Shown: piece after piece, positions 45,301-52,812 of the stretch
How positions within the stretch are numbered: the stretch's first letter is position 1
Layout of the letters: the number at the start of each line of letters is the position of its first letter
From: Planctomycetota bacterium
GTDB lineage: Bacteria; Planctomycetota; UBA1135; GCA-002686595
Assembly: GCA_026692665.1 (NCBI GenBank)
Contig: JAPLOF010000054.1
Span: 106,735 to 170,734, forward strand
Length of the DNA stretch: 64,000 nucleotides
Direction: 5' to 3'
Notes under the pieces: model-generated
The model's input: the letters and a program-made list of their open reading frames with translations, nothing else
The model's database searches: none
What the model was told of the DNA's origin: nothing
Translations under genes and position numbers: made by a program

Positions 45301-45863
45301 GGGGCGCCCTGGCGCTTTCGGTGGTCCTCGTGTTCCTGCTCATGGGCATCCTGTTCGAGTCGTTCGTGCTGCCCGTGTCGGTCCTGTTCACGATCCCCTT
45401 CGCCGTCGTGGGCTCGTATTGGACGCTGTGGCTCACCGGGACCGCGATGGACTCCGTGGGCTGGATCGGGATCATCGTCCTGGTCGGCGTCGTCGTGAAC
45501 AACGGGATCGTGCTCGTGGACCGCATCACGCAGCTGCGCGCCGAGGGATTCGAGCGCGGCCGCGCCGTCGTCGACGCCTGCGCCCAGCGCGTGCGACCCA
45601 TCCTCATGACGGCGCTCACCTCCGTCATCGGCCTGATCCCGATGGCGATGTCGGAGCCGCACGGCGAGGGCATCGACTATCGCGCGCTGGCGACCTGCGT
45701 CGCGGGCGGATTGTCGGCCAGCACCCTCTTCACCTTGTGGGTCGTGCCGCTCGCCTACACGGTCATCGACGACCTGTCCGTGGCCCTGAGGACGCAGCTC
45801 GCCTGGGCCGCACGCCGAGGCGGGCGGACGGGTGAGGCGACACCAGAGTCCGCGTCGAACTGA
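42318..45863 (+). CDS. RND-family efflux permease, second of two, with an extra membrane linker
   Basis: GTG 42318 overlaps the previous stop (GTGA) and gives 1181 residues. The family motifs are intact: GIAIREIPLQMMPDGFSRPG near the N-terminus, GMLVDNSIVVIENI in TM4, and VGVVVNNGIVLVDRITQLRA in the second half. Between the halves lie about 150 residues with two or three additional hydrophobic segments (LRWVLAVGLVALGAWRTWTA and GATVFLPAAAALLGAALCIF) not usual in AcrB. With the first permease and the single adaptor it may form a hetero-oligomeric RND pump of the MdtBC kind. Substrate is unknown. Confidence 0.9.
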   Translation: MSDPRIDRDGPESAGHDRGGVHRILLGRPVLLLVLFACVFVIGGIAIREIPLQMMPDGFSRPGLQIFVSNAGAGAAENEEQVTQPIEEELRTLSGIESIQSSTRQDSVFVWLGFRGDVDMDLAKAEVRDRIERARPKLPSTVDEVGIWSWSQGSMPIAFVAILHDGDSPRNDFLLEEVIQRRIEGVDGVGKVEVWGTLADSLRILLDEDRVIAAGLDLGALIRRLSTDNFAQPLGELEDGGRRILLRSDMRFTSIAEVEDYPIGGGLRVRDVGRVEMVKSVRQQLSRIDGRYSYFAQVEKDSRSNAVDTSRRLREMLKQLEKAPELEGHFQFVTVFDQGEFIENSLSALTSTAVEGGLLAVGILFLFLWRIRLTLLVALSIPFSTLVALAYGYFSGGSFNVLTMMGITLAMGMLVDNSIVVIENITRKKALGLSAGAACSEGAGEVGLAVLLSTLTTVVVFAPLIFLGENPQFRLIFGEIGKPLCVSLLASLLAALVFLPVQARLALGPRPPWLEALATRLAPVGAVPARGVAWVYGGLRAAAHAGLAVLSRVLSMVLALATPLRWVLAVGLVALGAWRTWTALPAFATALASQPYDLAPRGLLLPGATVFLPAAAALLGAALCIFGLPRWKARVAPWRSTTKATIPAGNSIVDFVVGANHALVEWSLRRRLAATGIATVVLLSIAIPATNMKVASFGQDQDSSRINFWVELEENFTLADAESEMGHYEDAVNALRPSWGFSRVLTRFNNQGGRVSIFWDAAPSQSEMEGYRRSLRDALPRIAGHKLQFTDGDGPGSGDKTVVTFRLVGPDSEALEEIGARAVALLEDVPGLSDLRSPLSAAPPQVRLNFDTDVAQQLGLTAQDALQNVSWALRGMQLPRYQEPGREVPFLIEYDEAETAGLGTLRDLNVYTKDSAIPLSSFADLEFGRGQRTIERTDGQASFTIQAKVDSPARQTELSQAGRRALGALDLPRGYEIADESLANVQVEEEMRDIWGALALSVVLVFLLMGILFESFVLPVSVLFTIPFAVVGSYWTLWLTGTAMDSVGWIGIIVLVGVVVNNGIVLVDRITQLRAEGFERGRAVVDACAQRVRPILMTALTSVIGLIPMAMSEPHGEGIDYRALATCVAGGLSASTLFTLWVVPLAYTVIDDLSVALRTQLAWAARRGGRTGEATPESASN

Positions 45864-45933
45864 CGGGATCGCACGGGGCCGGAAGTCGCGTCCCCCGAAA
45901 TCGCGATCGGGCGTATCTTGAGGCTCCCCCCCC

Positions 45934-47262
45934 ATGGACCGCTCGCCCGAGCTCGCGCCCCTCCGTGTCGATCCCGTTCCGGGAGCGGTGCTGGTCGACT
46001 TCGAGAACCTCGTCTACGGGCTCGCCCACCACCACGGCGCCGAACAGCTCGTCGAGGCCGCCTGCCTGCCGACCCTGTGCGCCTTGCTGCGCGAGCTCGC
46101 GCACCCGGGCGTGCGGCGCGCGTACGGCGATTGGCGCGTTCGCGACCTGAACCAGTTCCAGGTCGAGCTCTACCGGAACGGGTTCGAGATCGTGCAGGTG
46201 CTCGGCCGGCTCGCCCAGGGCGCGCGCAAGAACGCGAGCGACATCCGCCTCGCGGTGGACGCCGTCGAGCTCGCGCTGCGCGAACCGCACCTGCGGCGAT
46301 TCGTGATCGTCTCCGGCGATCGCGACATGATCGAGGTCGTCCGTTGCCTGCAGAAGCACGGCCGCGAGGTGTTCGTGATCGCGGCCGACTGGAGCGCCAG
46401 CGCGGACCTCTCCGACGTGTGCGACCGTTTCCTGCCCTACTCGGAGGTCCAGCGCCGCGCCGGGCTCGTGCTGAACGCGCGTCCCACGGTGGCGGATCGG
46501 GCCTTCGGGGAGCTGCGCGCCGTGCTGCGCGATCTGTTGGCGACGGAACGCGACGCACCCTGGTGCGGCACGGAGCTGAAACGGGAACTCCTCGCCCGGC
46601 ATGGAGAGCGATTCGCCGAGGAGGACTACGGCGCGCCGAGCTTCCAGAGGCTCCTCGAGAAGATGCCCGACATCGCGCGCATCGAGCCGCGGCTCGCGGG
46701 CGACATCCTGGTCCACCCCGTCGCTCCGGTGGGCGCCGAGGAAGTGTCCCTATCCGCGCGGGGCACGGGGATCCGTGCCGTGCTGCCCGGGCAGAGCCAG
46801 CTCGTCGCGCGCGCGCGGCTCGCGAACTACCGCTACGAGGGCGACCCGGAGCGCCGACGCCGGATCCTGCGCGCGATCCACGACGCGGCGCGGGCCCGGC
46901 CGGACTTCAGCCTCGCGGAGGTGCGCACGGCGATGTCAGCGCCCGACTCCGGCGTGGGCATGCGCCCCGGGGACGTGAACAAGTGCTGGACCGTCCTCTA
47001 CCAGGGCCGGGCGTTCCGCCAGACGACCCACGACGCGATCACGCCGATGCAGTTCCGGCGGCACGCGCTCGCTCCCGAGGTCACCGACGCGGAGCAGGTC
47101 GTGCGCATCTACGAGCGCTGCATCGTCTACAAGCTGCTCGAGAACTCGCGCGGCGAGCCGACGGCCCAGGAGGTGCGCGTCCTCCTGGGGCTGCAGGAGG
47201 AGGACCTGGGCTGGTGCGCGGGCCTCCTGGATGAGGCTCGGCGCCTGTTGCTCGCCACGTAG
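45934..47262 (+). CDS. NYN (LabA-like) nuclease-domain protein with an OST-HTH/LOTUS domain
   Basis: The 442-residue protein begins with a PIN-like NYN domain: GAVLVDFENLVYGLAHHHGA, then KNASDIRLAVDAVELALREP and FVIVSGDRDMIEVVRCLQKH. These supply the acidic residues expected to bind metal at an RNase-type active site. A second domain at about residues 188-245 (RAVLRDLLATERDAPWCGTE to FQRLLEKMPDIARIE) looks like an OST-HTH/LOTUS winged helix, known to bind RNA or G-quadruplexes. A C-terminal helical region of about 150 residues is unassigned. RNA binding and cleavage is the likely role, with targets unknown. It precedes ribH by 37 bases. Confidence 0.85.
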   Translation: MDRSPELAPLRVDPVPGAVLVDFENLVYGLAHHHGAEQLVEAACLPTLCALLRELAHPGVRRAYGDWRVRDLNQFQVELYRNGFEIVQVLGRLAQGARKNASDIRLAVDAVELALREPHLRRFVIVSGDRDMIEVVRCLQKHGREVFVIAADWSASADLSDVCDRFLPYSEVQRRAGLVLNARPTVADRAFGELRAVLRDLLATERDAPWCGTELKRELLARHGERFAEEDYGAPSFQRLLEKMPDIARIEPRLAGDILVHPVAPVGAEEVSLSARGTGIRAVLPGQSQLVARARLANYRYEGDPERRRRILRAIHDAARARPDFSLAEVRTAMSAPDSGVGMRPGDVNKCWTVLYQGRAFRQTTHDAITPMQFRRHALAPEVTDAEQVVRIYERCIVYKLLENSRGEPTAQEVRVLLGLQEEDLGWCAGLLDEARRLLLAT

Positions 47263-47299
47263 CGCGGACGCCTCGCTTTCGCGTACAGTCCCGCGTTCC

Positions 47300-47797
47300 A
47301 TGGCAGTGGATACGAACGCGGCGGAGCGCCCCCGACCGACACGACCCGGTACGGTCGTGGGCATCGTGGTGGCGAGCTTCCACGAGGAGCTCACGGGGGC
47401 CATGGCCGATTCGGCCGAGAGCGAGCTCCTCGCGTGCGGCCTCGACGGGGACGACGTGATCGTCGTGCGCGTGCCGGGGTCCTTCGAGCTGCCGATCGTC
47501 GCGCGCCGGCTGGCGGCCTCGGGCGAGGTCGATGCGGTGCTGTGCTTCGGGCTCGTGCTGCGTGGCGAGACGGAGCACGACCGCTGGGTCGCCGAGGGCT
47601 GCGTGCACGGCCTGATGCAGGCGAGCCTCGAGACGGACGTGCCGATCCACCTCGGGGTCCTCACCTGTGCGACGATGGAACAGGCGCGCGCGCGCGCCCT
47701 GCCGCTCGAACTGGGCGGTCGCGAGGACAAGGGGCGCGAGGTCGCGCGCGCCGCGATCGAGACGTTGCTGGCGTTGGACGAGATCGAGGAACTCTGA
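47300..47797 (+). CDS. ribH: 6,7-dimethyl-8-ribityllumazine synthase
   Basis: RibH condenses the dihydroxybutanone phosphate and ribitylaminouracil intermediates to form lumazine, the penultimate step of riboflavin synthesis. ATG 47300 gives 165 residues, a normal length. Family motifs are IVVASFHEELTGAMADSAES, VPGSFELPIVARRLAASGEV, the phosphate/ribityl loop LCFGLVLRGETEHDRWVAEG and GVLTCATMEQARAR. The adjacent nusB is a common bacterial partner. Other rib genes are not in this window. The track start at 47231 overlaps the previous gene and is not used. Confidence 0.93.
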   Translation: MAVDTNAAERPRPTRPGTVVGIVVASFHEELTGAMADSAESELLACGLDGDDVIVVRVPGSFELPIVARRLAASGEVDAVLCFGLVLRGETEHDRWVAEGCVHGLMQASLETDVPIHLGVLTCATMEQARARALPLELGGREDKGREVARAAIETLLALDEIEEL

Positions 47798-47799
47798 GC

Positions 47800-48303
47800 G
47801 TGAAGAAGCGGACGCGTGCGCGCGAATTGGCGCTCCAATTCCTGTACCAGCTCGACCTGCGCGGCGAGTCCATGTACGCCGAGGCGCGCGAGTTCGTCGC
47901 GGCCGAGGAACGCGACGCCGAGACGACGCGCTTCGCGCTGCGCCTCGTGCAGGGCACGCACGAGAACCGGACCGAGATCGACCAGATGATCCAGTCCGTC
48001 GCGCAGAACTGGAACATCTCGCGCATGGCGGTCGTGGACCGCAACGTGCTGCGCCTCGCTACGTACGAGCTCGTGCACTGCCCCGACGTCCCGCCCAAGG
48101 TCGCGATCAACGAGGCGATCGAGCTGGGCAAGCGGTACTCGACCCAGAACTCGGGCGCGTTCATCAACGGCATCCTGGACAAGATCATGAATCGCCAGCC
48201 GCCGCTCGCGGCGGCGGCCACCGGTGACGCCACCGCGATCCCGACTCCGTCGGTGCTCGACGACGAACTCCCCGGGAGCGCGCCGTCCACCGAGATCGAC
48301 TGA
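47800..48303 (+). CDS. nusB: Transcription antitermination factor NusB
   Basis: NusB, with NusE (ribosomal protein S10), binds boxA RNA in rRNA antitermination. GTG 47800, two bases after the ribH stop, gives VKKRTRARELALQFLYQLDL and 167 residues. The compact helical fold is recognisable from the core QNWNISRMAVVDRNVLRLATYEL and PKVAINEAIELGKRYSTQNS through FINGILDKI. The ~30 residues beyond KIMNRQ are Ala/Pro/Thr-rich and probably disordered. ribH, nusB and ftsY form a closely spaced set with gaps of 2 and 5 bases. Confidence 0.95.
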   Translation: MKKRTRARELALQFLYQLDLRGESMYAEAREFVAAEERDAETTRFALRLVQGTHENRTEIDQMIQSVAQNWNISRMAVVDRNVLRLATYELVHCPDVPPKVAINEAIELGKRYSTQNSGAFINGILDKIMNRQPPLAAAATGDATAIPTPSVLDDELPGSAPSTEID

Positions 48304-48308
48304 CCCCC

Positions 48309-49232
48309 ATGGGCCTCTTCGACCGCCTGAAGGAACGCCTCGTCAAGACGCGCACCGCGCTGTCGGACGGGATCACGGGCCTCTTCCGCGGCGGTCGCCC
48401 GATCGACCAGGCCCTGCTCGATCAGCTCGAGGAGCTGCTCTACACCGCCGACCTGGGCCCCGTCGCGGCGGAGGTCACCACGGAACTCGCCCGGCTCCAC
48501 AAGCGCGGCGAGGTCAAGGGCGAGGACGACGTGCGCGACGCCCTGCGCCGGATCCTGCTCGAAAAGGTCCGCCAGGAAGACGCCGAGATCCAGTTCGTAC
48601 AGAAGCCCACGGTGATCCTCGTGGTGTGCGTGAACGGCTCCGGGAAGACGACTTCGATCGCGAAGCTGGCGCACAGGTTCCAGAACCAGGGCCGGAAGGT
48701 CCTCCTGGGCGCCGGCGACACGTTCCGCGCGGCGGCCTCGGACCAGCTCGACATCTGGGCGCAGCGCAACGGCTGCGAGATCGTGAAGCAGAAGCCCGGC
48801 GCCGACCCCGCGGCCGTGGCCTACGACGCCGTGGACGCCGGGATCGCGCGCGGCGCCGACGTGGTCATCGTCGACACGGCCGGCCGGCTGCACACGCAGT
48901 CGAACCTGATGGCCGAGCTCGACAAGATGCGGCGCGTGATCGAGCGACGACTCCCGGGCGCGCCGCACGAGACGTGGCTCGTGCTCGACGGCACGAACGG
49001 CCAGAACGCGATCCAGCAGGCGAAGCTCTTCACGCAGAGCGTCGCGGTGACCGGCCTGATCGTCGCGAAGCTCGACGGCACGGCGCGCGGCGGGGCGGTG
49101 TTCGCGATCAAGAGCGCCCTGGGCCTTCCGGTGCGCTACATCGGCACGGGCGAGCAGCTCGAGTTGCTCGAGCCCTTCGACCCCGAGGCCTTCGTCGACG
49201 CGATCGTCGGCACGGTGGCGGGCGCTCGGTGA
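48309..49232 (+). CDS. ftsY: Signal recognition particle receptor FtsY
   Basis: FtsY is the GTPase that docks SRP-bound ribosomes at the inner membrane. The 307-residue protein starts MGLFDRLKERLVKTRTALSD (N domain), without the long acidic A domain of E. coli, and has the GTPase motifs VNGSGKTTSIAKLAHRF (G1), GDTFRAAASDQLDIWAQRNG, DTAGRLHTQSNLMAELDK (G3) and KLDGTARGGAVFAI. It ends with VRYIGTGEQLELLEPFDPE. The first motif reads VNGSGKTT, within family variation. The next gene starts inside its stop codon (GTGA). Confidence 0.96.
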   Translation: MGLFDRLKERLVKTRTALSDGITGLFRGGRPIDQALLDQLEELLYTADLGPVAAEVTTELARLHKRGEVKGEDDVRDALRRILLEKVRQEDAEIQFVQKPTVILVVCVNGSGKTTSIAKLAHRFQNQGRKVLLGAGDTFRAAASDQLDIWAQRNGCEIVKQKPGADPAAVAYDAVDAGIARGADVVIVDTAGRLHTQSNLMAELDKMRRVIERRLPGAPHETWLVLDGTNGQNAIQQAKLFTQSVAVTGLIVAKLDGTARGGAVFAIKSALGLPVRYIGTGEQLELLEPFDPEAFVDAIVGTVAGAR

Positions 49233-51412
49233 CCCGCGACGGCGACGCTCGGGACACGCGGACGAGCGCGGCCGACGTCGCGCAGGGACTGCTCGCGCTC
49301 CTGCCCGCCCTGGTGCTGGCGTGGCCGTCGGGCGGCCCAGTCGAGCACGATTTCGCGCCGCGTTCGACCGGTTTCGGGCTCGCGGCGCTGCTCGCGCTGC
49401 CGGGCATCGCGCTGTTCCTCGTGCGCCGCGCCGCGCCGACTGTGCGCGGATCGTGGCTGCTGCTCGCGCCGGTGCTCGCGACCGCGGCGTGGCTCGCCTT
49501 CGGAGATCCGGTCGATCCGTTCGAGGCGACGCGCGCGACCGTGGGCTGGGCGCTCGTCCTCGCCACCCTGCTCCTCGGCGCCGCCTCGGATCCCGCGACG
49601 CTGGCGCGGGGCGCCGCCTTCGTCGGGCTGCTCGCGGCATTCTCCGGCTACGCTGCGCCGCACGCCGGCGCCCTGGGGAACTCCGGCGCGACTTCCGAAG
49701 CCGCCACGCTCGGCGCGGCCGCGGGCGCCCTGCTGGTCCTCCGCGACCGCGGCGCCTGGCGCGTGCTCGGCGCGGCGGCGTTCGCGGCGTTCGTGGTGCA
49801 TGCGGCACGCGCCCCCGTGCTCGCCGGCGGCGTCGCGCTCGCCGTGGCGCTCGTCTTCACGGCGCTGGCCCGGCTCGGCCGGCAGCGTGTCGCGGCTTCG
49901 GTGCTGGCGGCCGCGGCGACGCTCGCGGTGCTGGTGCCCTTCGTGTCGCAAGGCGCATCCGCGGACCGCGAGCCCGGGAGGACGGACGCGCGCGAGACGT
50001 CGGCCGTCGACACGTCCCCCGCCAGCGGCGTCGGAGTCCGCGCCGCGATCCTCGCGAGCAGCGCGCGCATGCTCGCAGCGCATCCGCTCGCGGGTGTCGG
50101 CCCGGGCCAGTTCCCGGCCGAATTCCCCCCCTACCGCGATGCGCGCGAGATCGAGGCGAGCTCGCACGGCCGACTGCAGGCCGCCGAGACCGAGGTCGAG
50201 CACGCGCACGACGACTGGATCCAGCCGGCGCTCGAGCTGGGGCTGGTCGCGGGCCTCTTGTGGGTCGCCTTCCTGGCCACGATCGCCTGGGGCGCGTGGC
50301 GCGCGCTGCGCTCGGACGACGCGCACCGTGCCGCGCTCGGGGCGGGACTCCTCGCGCTCCTCGTGCACGCGCTGGCGCGCGCCCCGATCAGCTCGAACGC
50401 GGCTTCGGCGACACTTTGCGCGGCGGCCGCGGGCGCTCTGCTCGTGAGGCGGGACGCGGGTTCGCCGGCGTTCGCGCGCCGATTCGTCGCGATCGCGTCC
50501 GTCCTGTGGATCGTGCTCCTCGCGCCGCGGGCCTGGTCGCTGGTTCGGCACGGGTTCGCGCTGCATCCGCTGGCCGACGAGCGCGTGGACGACCCCGAGC
50601 GCCGCGAGCGCGCGATCCGCAAGGCCGCGGATTGCGCGCCCGATTCCGTGCTGGTCCGCTCGCTCGAGGCACGCCTCGCCGAGGCGCATGGCGAACCGCC
50701 CGGACAGATCGCGGCGCGCTGGGAGAGCGTGCTCGCGCTGCGTCCGCACCGAGTCGAGGCGCTCGTGCAGTTCGCGACAGCCAGCGCGCGCTCGGGCGAT
50801 CTCGCCGGCGCGCGCGCGGCCCTGCGCGACGCGCTCGAGCTCGACCCGGGCAACCCGCCCGCGCTCCAGAACCTGGCGACGATCGAATGCCAGGCGGGCG
50901 AGCTCGCGGAAGGCCTCGCCCACCTCGATCGGATCCCCGCGGCCCGCGCCCCCGACGCGGAGTGGTTGCAGGGCCTCGCAGCGCGGCTCGCGCTGCGCGG
51001 ACTCGACGTCGAGAGCGCGGCCCTCACGGCACGCGGCGATCCCACGCGGACCGGGCTCACGCCGGAAGAGCGCTACGCGCGGGCACGCGAGCTGCGCGCT
51101 GCCGGTCGGGACGAGCTCGCCGACGGATGGGAGGCACGCGCGCACCGCGCGTGGGCCGACCAGCACGCGGCCGCGGCCCGCTGGAACGAAGCGGTGCGCA
51201 GCCTGCGTCAGGACCTGCGCCTGTGCCTGGAGCGTCCCGGCACGGACCCCGTGCGCGTCCGGCTCGCGTTGGCCGCCGCGCTGCACGCGGCCGGACGGAC
51301 CGAGGAGGCTCGCCAGCAGCTCGCTTCGAGCCCGTCGTCCCCCACGGCGCGCGACCGCTCGTCCCTGCCGGCCTGGACGCGCGAGCCCCTGGCCGCCCTG
51401 GACCGCCCCTGA
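49229..51412 (+). CDS. O-antigen ligase/polymerase-like membrane protein with a C-terminal TPR region
   Basis: GTG 49229 overlaps the ftsY stop and gives 727 residues. The first ~400 residues contain about ten membrane helices and the Wzy_C/WaaL-type periplasmic loop with AAHPLAGVGPGQFPAEFPPY and VEHAHDDWIQPALELGLVAG, whose Arg/His residues are typical of O-antigen ligases. The last ~280 residues are soluble TPR-like repeats (HRVEALVQFATASARSGDLA, LDPGNPPALQNLATIECQAG). Such ligase-TPR fusions are common in bacteria with unusual envelopes. Likely role: polymerising or ligating envelope polysaccharide. It may work with the two glycosyltransferase-like proteins 13 kb away. Confidence 0.75.
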   Translation: MTRDGDARDTRTSAADVAQGLLALLPALVLAWPSGGPVEHDFAPRSTGFGLAALLALPGIALFLVRRAAPTVRGSWLLLAPVLATAAWLAFGDPVDPFEATRATVGWALVLATLLLGAASDPATLARGAAFVGLLAAFSGYAAPHAGALGNSGATSEAATLGAAAGALLVLRDRGAWRVLGAAAFAAFVVHAARAPVLAGGVALAVALVFTALARLGRQRVAASVLAAAATLAVLVPFVSQGASADREPGRTDARETSAVDTSPASGVGVRAAILASSARMLAAHPLAGVGPGQFPAEFPPYRDAREIEASSHGRLQAAETEVEHAHDDWIQPALELGLVAGLLWVAFLATIAWGAWRALRSDDAHRAALGAGLLALLVHALARAPISSNAASATLCAAAAGALLVRRDAGSPAFARRFVAIASVLWIVLLAPRAWSLVRHGFALHPLADERVDDPERRERAIRKAADCAPDSVLVRSLEARLAEAHGEPPGQIAARWESVLALRPHRVEALVQFATASARSGDLAGARAALRDALELDPGNPPALQNLATIECQAGELAEGLAHLDRIPAARAPDAEWLQGLAARLALRGLDVESAALTARGDPTRTGLTPEERYARARELRAAGRDELADGWEARAHRAWADQHAAAARWNEAVRSLRQDLRLCLERPGTDPVRVRLALAAALHAAGRTEEARQQLASSPSSPTARDRSSLPAWTREPLAALDRP

Positions 51413-51452
51413 ACGTCGACGCCCGATCGCGAGCATCTGCTACCGTGTCCGC

Positions 51453-51857
51453 GTGACGCAGGACCAGGACCAGGTCGCGCGACGCACGAGCCAAATGCTC
51501 GGGGCCCACGTGCTGCTCGCCGCCGGCTGGATCGGCTGGCGGATCCTCGAAGGGACTCCCGCGTTCGCCTCGGCCTGGGGCGGGACGTTCGCGGCCTCCA
51601 TCCCGGGCCGGGCGCTGGCGCTCGTCACGCTGCTCGCGAGCGTCCTGGCCCTGTTCGTGGTCCTGGTGCAGAGCGCGCGGCTGTGGCGGGATCCGCGCGC
51701 GGCCGGCCTCTTCGTCGCCCTGATCGCCGCCGTCCCGGCGCGCGGCGGCGTCGACGTGCTCGACCTCGTCTACGTGGGCCTCGTCGCCCTGCTCGCGACG
51801 GCCTGGTTCGACGGCCGGTGGCGGCGCCAGCGGGCCGCCGCACGCCCCCGCGCCTGA
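51453..51857 (+). CDS. Small polytopic membrane protein, unknown function
   Basis: GTG 51453 starts a 134-residue protein with about four hydrophobic segments: MLGAHVLLAAGWIGWRI, ALALVTLLASVLALFVVLVQ, a shorter one and VLDLVYVGLVALLATAWF. The C-terminus is Arg-rich, so it is probably cytoplasmic. No family is recognised. It lies 40 bases after the ligase/TPR gene and 127 bases before the response regulator, so it could belong to either transcript. The track ORF from 50688 is a run-through reading of the previous gene. Confidence 0.6.
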   Translation: MTQDQDQVARRTSQMLGAHVLLAAGWIGWRILEGTPAFASAWGGTFAASIPGRALALVTLLASVLALFVVLVQSARLWRDPRAAGLFVALIAAVPARGGVDVLDLVYVGLVALLATAWFDGRWRRQRAAARPRA

Positions 51858-51984
51858 GCCGGGAGGGGGGCGACGCCTTTTTACCGGGCTCGGTCTTTCT
51901 CCCGGCGGCCGCCTTCCCGTATCTCTCGAAGGACAGGCGGAGGAGGACGTAGCGCCCGCTCGTCCCAATCCACCGGAGATCTCG

Positions 51985-52713
51985 ATGACCACTGCGCCCC
52001 AAAGTCCCGCCCGCCCCGCCTCCCAGGTCCACCGCGTGCTCGTCGTCGAGGACGAGGAGGCCCTCGCGCTGGGCATGCGCGATGCGCTCCAGCACGCCGG
52101 TTTCCAGGTCCAGGTCGTCCACGACGGCCCGACGGGCCTCGAGCGCATCCGTGCGGAGGAGCCCGACCTCGTCGTCCTGGACCTGATGCTGCCCGGGATG
52201 AGCGGCCTCGAGATCCTGGGCCAGCTGCGCAAGGAGCGCCGCCCGGTGCGCGTCGTGATCGTCACCGCGCTCGCCAGCGAGAACGACCTCCTCAAGGGGT
52301 TCGAGCTGGGCGCCGACGACTACGTCAAGAAGCCCTTCTCCCCGCGCGAGCTCGTCGCGCGCGTCGAGGCGCAGTTCCGCCGGCGCGAGATGGAGACGAC
52401 GCCGACGCCGCAGCTCGAGCTGCCGGGCGGCATCTCGGTCGACCTGCACCGGCTCGAGGTGCACCGCGACGGCCAGGTCTTGCAGCTCACGCCGCGCGAA
52501 GGCGACATCCTCGAGTACCTGATCCGGAACCGCCACCGCGTCGTGACGCGCGACGACCTGCTGCTCGACGTGTGGCACTACAAGAGCGCGAACGTCGAGA
52601 CGCGCACCGTCGACATCCACATCGTCGGCCTGCGCCGCAAGGTGGAGCCGAACCCGGCCGAGCCGACCCTCATCCAGACGGTGCGCGGGAAGGGCTACCG
52701 CTGGTACTCGTGA
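51985..52713 (+). CDS. OmpR/PhoB-family response regulator
   Basis: The 242-residue transcription factor has an N-terminal receiver domain: acidic VEDEE, phospho-acceptor D66 in VVLDLMLPGMSG, Thr in VIVTALAS and Lys116 in YVKKPFSPRE. The C-terminal winged-helix DNA-binding domain has LTPREGDILEYLIRNRHRVV, then DIHIVGLRRKVEPNP and TVRGKGYRWYS. Its cognate kinase follows after 99 bases. The regulon is unknown; the immediate neighbours are envelope genes. A 127-base upstream region could hold its promoter. Confidence 0.95.
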   Translation: MTTAPQSPARPASQVHRVLVVEDEEALALGMRDALQHAGFQVQVVHDGPTGLERIRAEEPDLVVLDLMLPGMSGLEILGQLRKERRPVRVVIVTALASENDLLKGFELGADDYVKKPFSPRELVARVEAQFRRREMETTPTPQLELPGGISVDLHRLEVHRDGQVLQLTPREGDILEYLIRNRHRVVTRDDLLLDVWHYKSANVETRTVDIHIVGLRRKVEPNPAEPTLIQTVRGKGYRWYS

Positions 52714-52812
52714 ACGGCACGCGCGCGTGCAGCGGAAGGGCGTGCGCCCGCGCGCTCCCGCCGCGAACCCGCGCGCGGGGGCTCGCCGTGACGCCGGCGG
52801 GATCGTGAGCTC

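Noticed and set aside
42285-45935. 1216-codon minus-strand ORF opposite the second RND permease
   Set aside because: The plus frame has full RND motifs; the minus product is His/Arg/Asp-rich and featureless.
51858-51906. Inverted repeat GCCGGGAG/CTCCCGGC downstream of the small membrane protein gene
   Set aside because: The 33-base loop and GC-rich context make chance pairing likely; no T-run follows directly.
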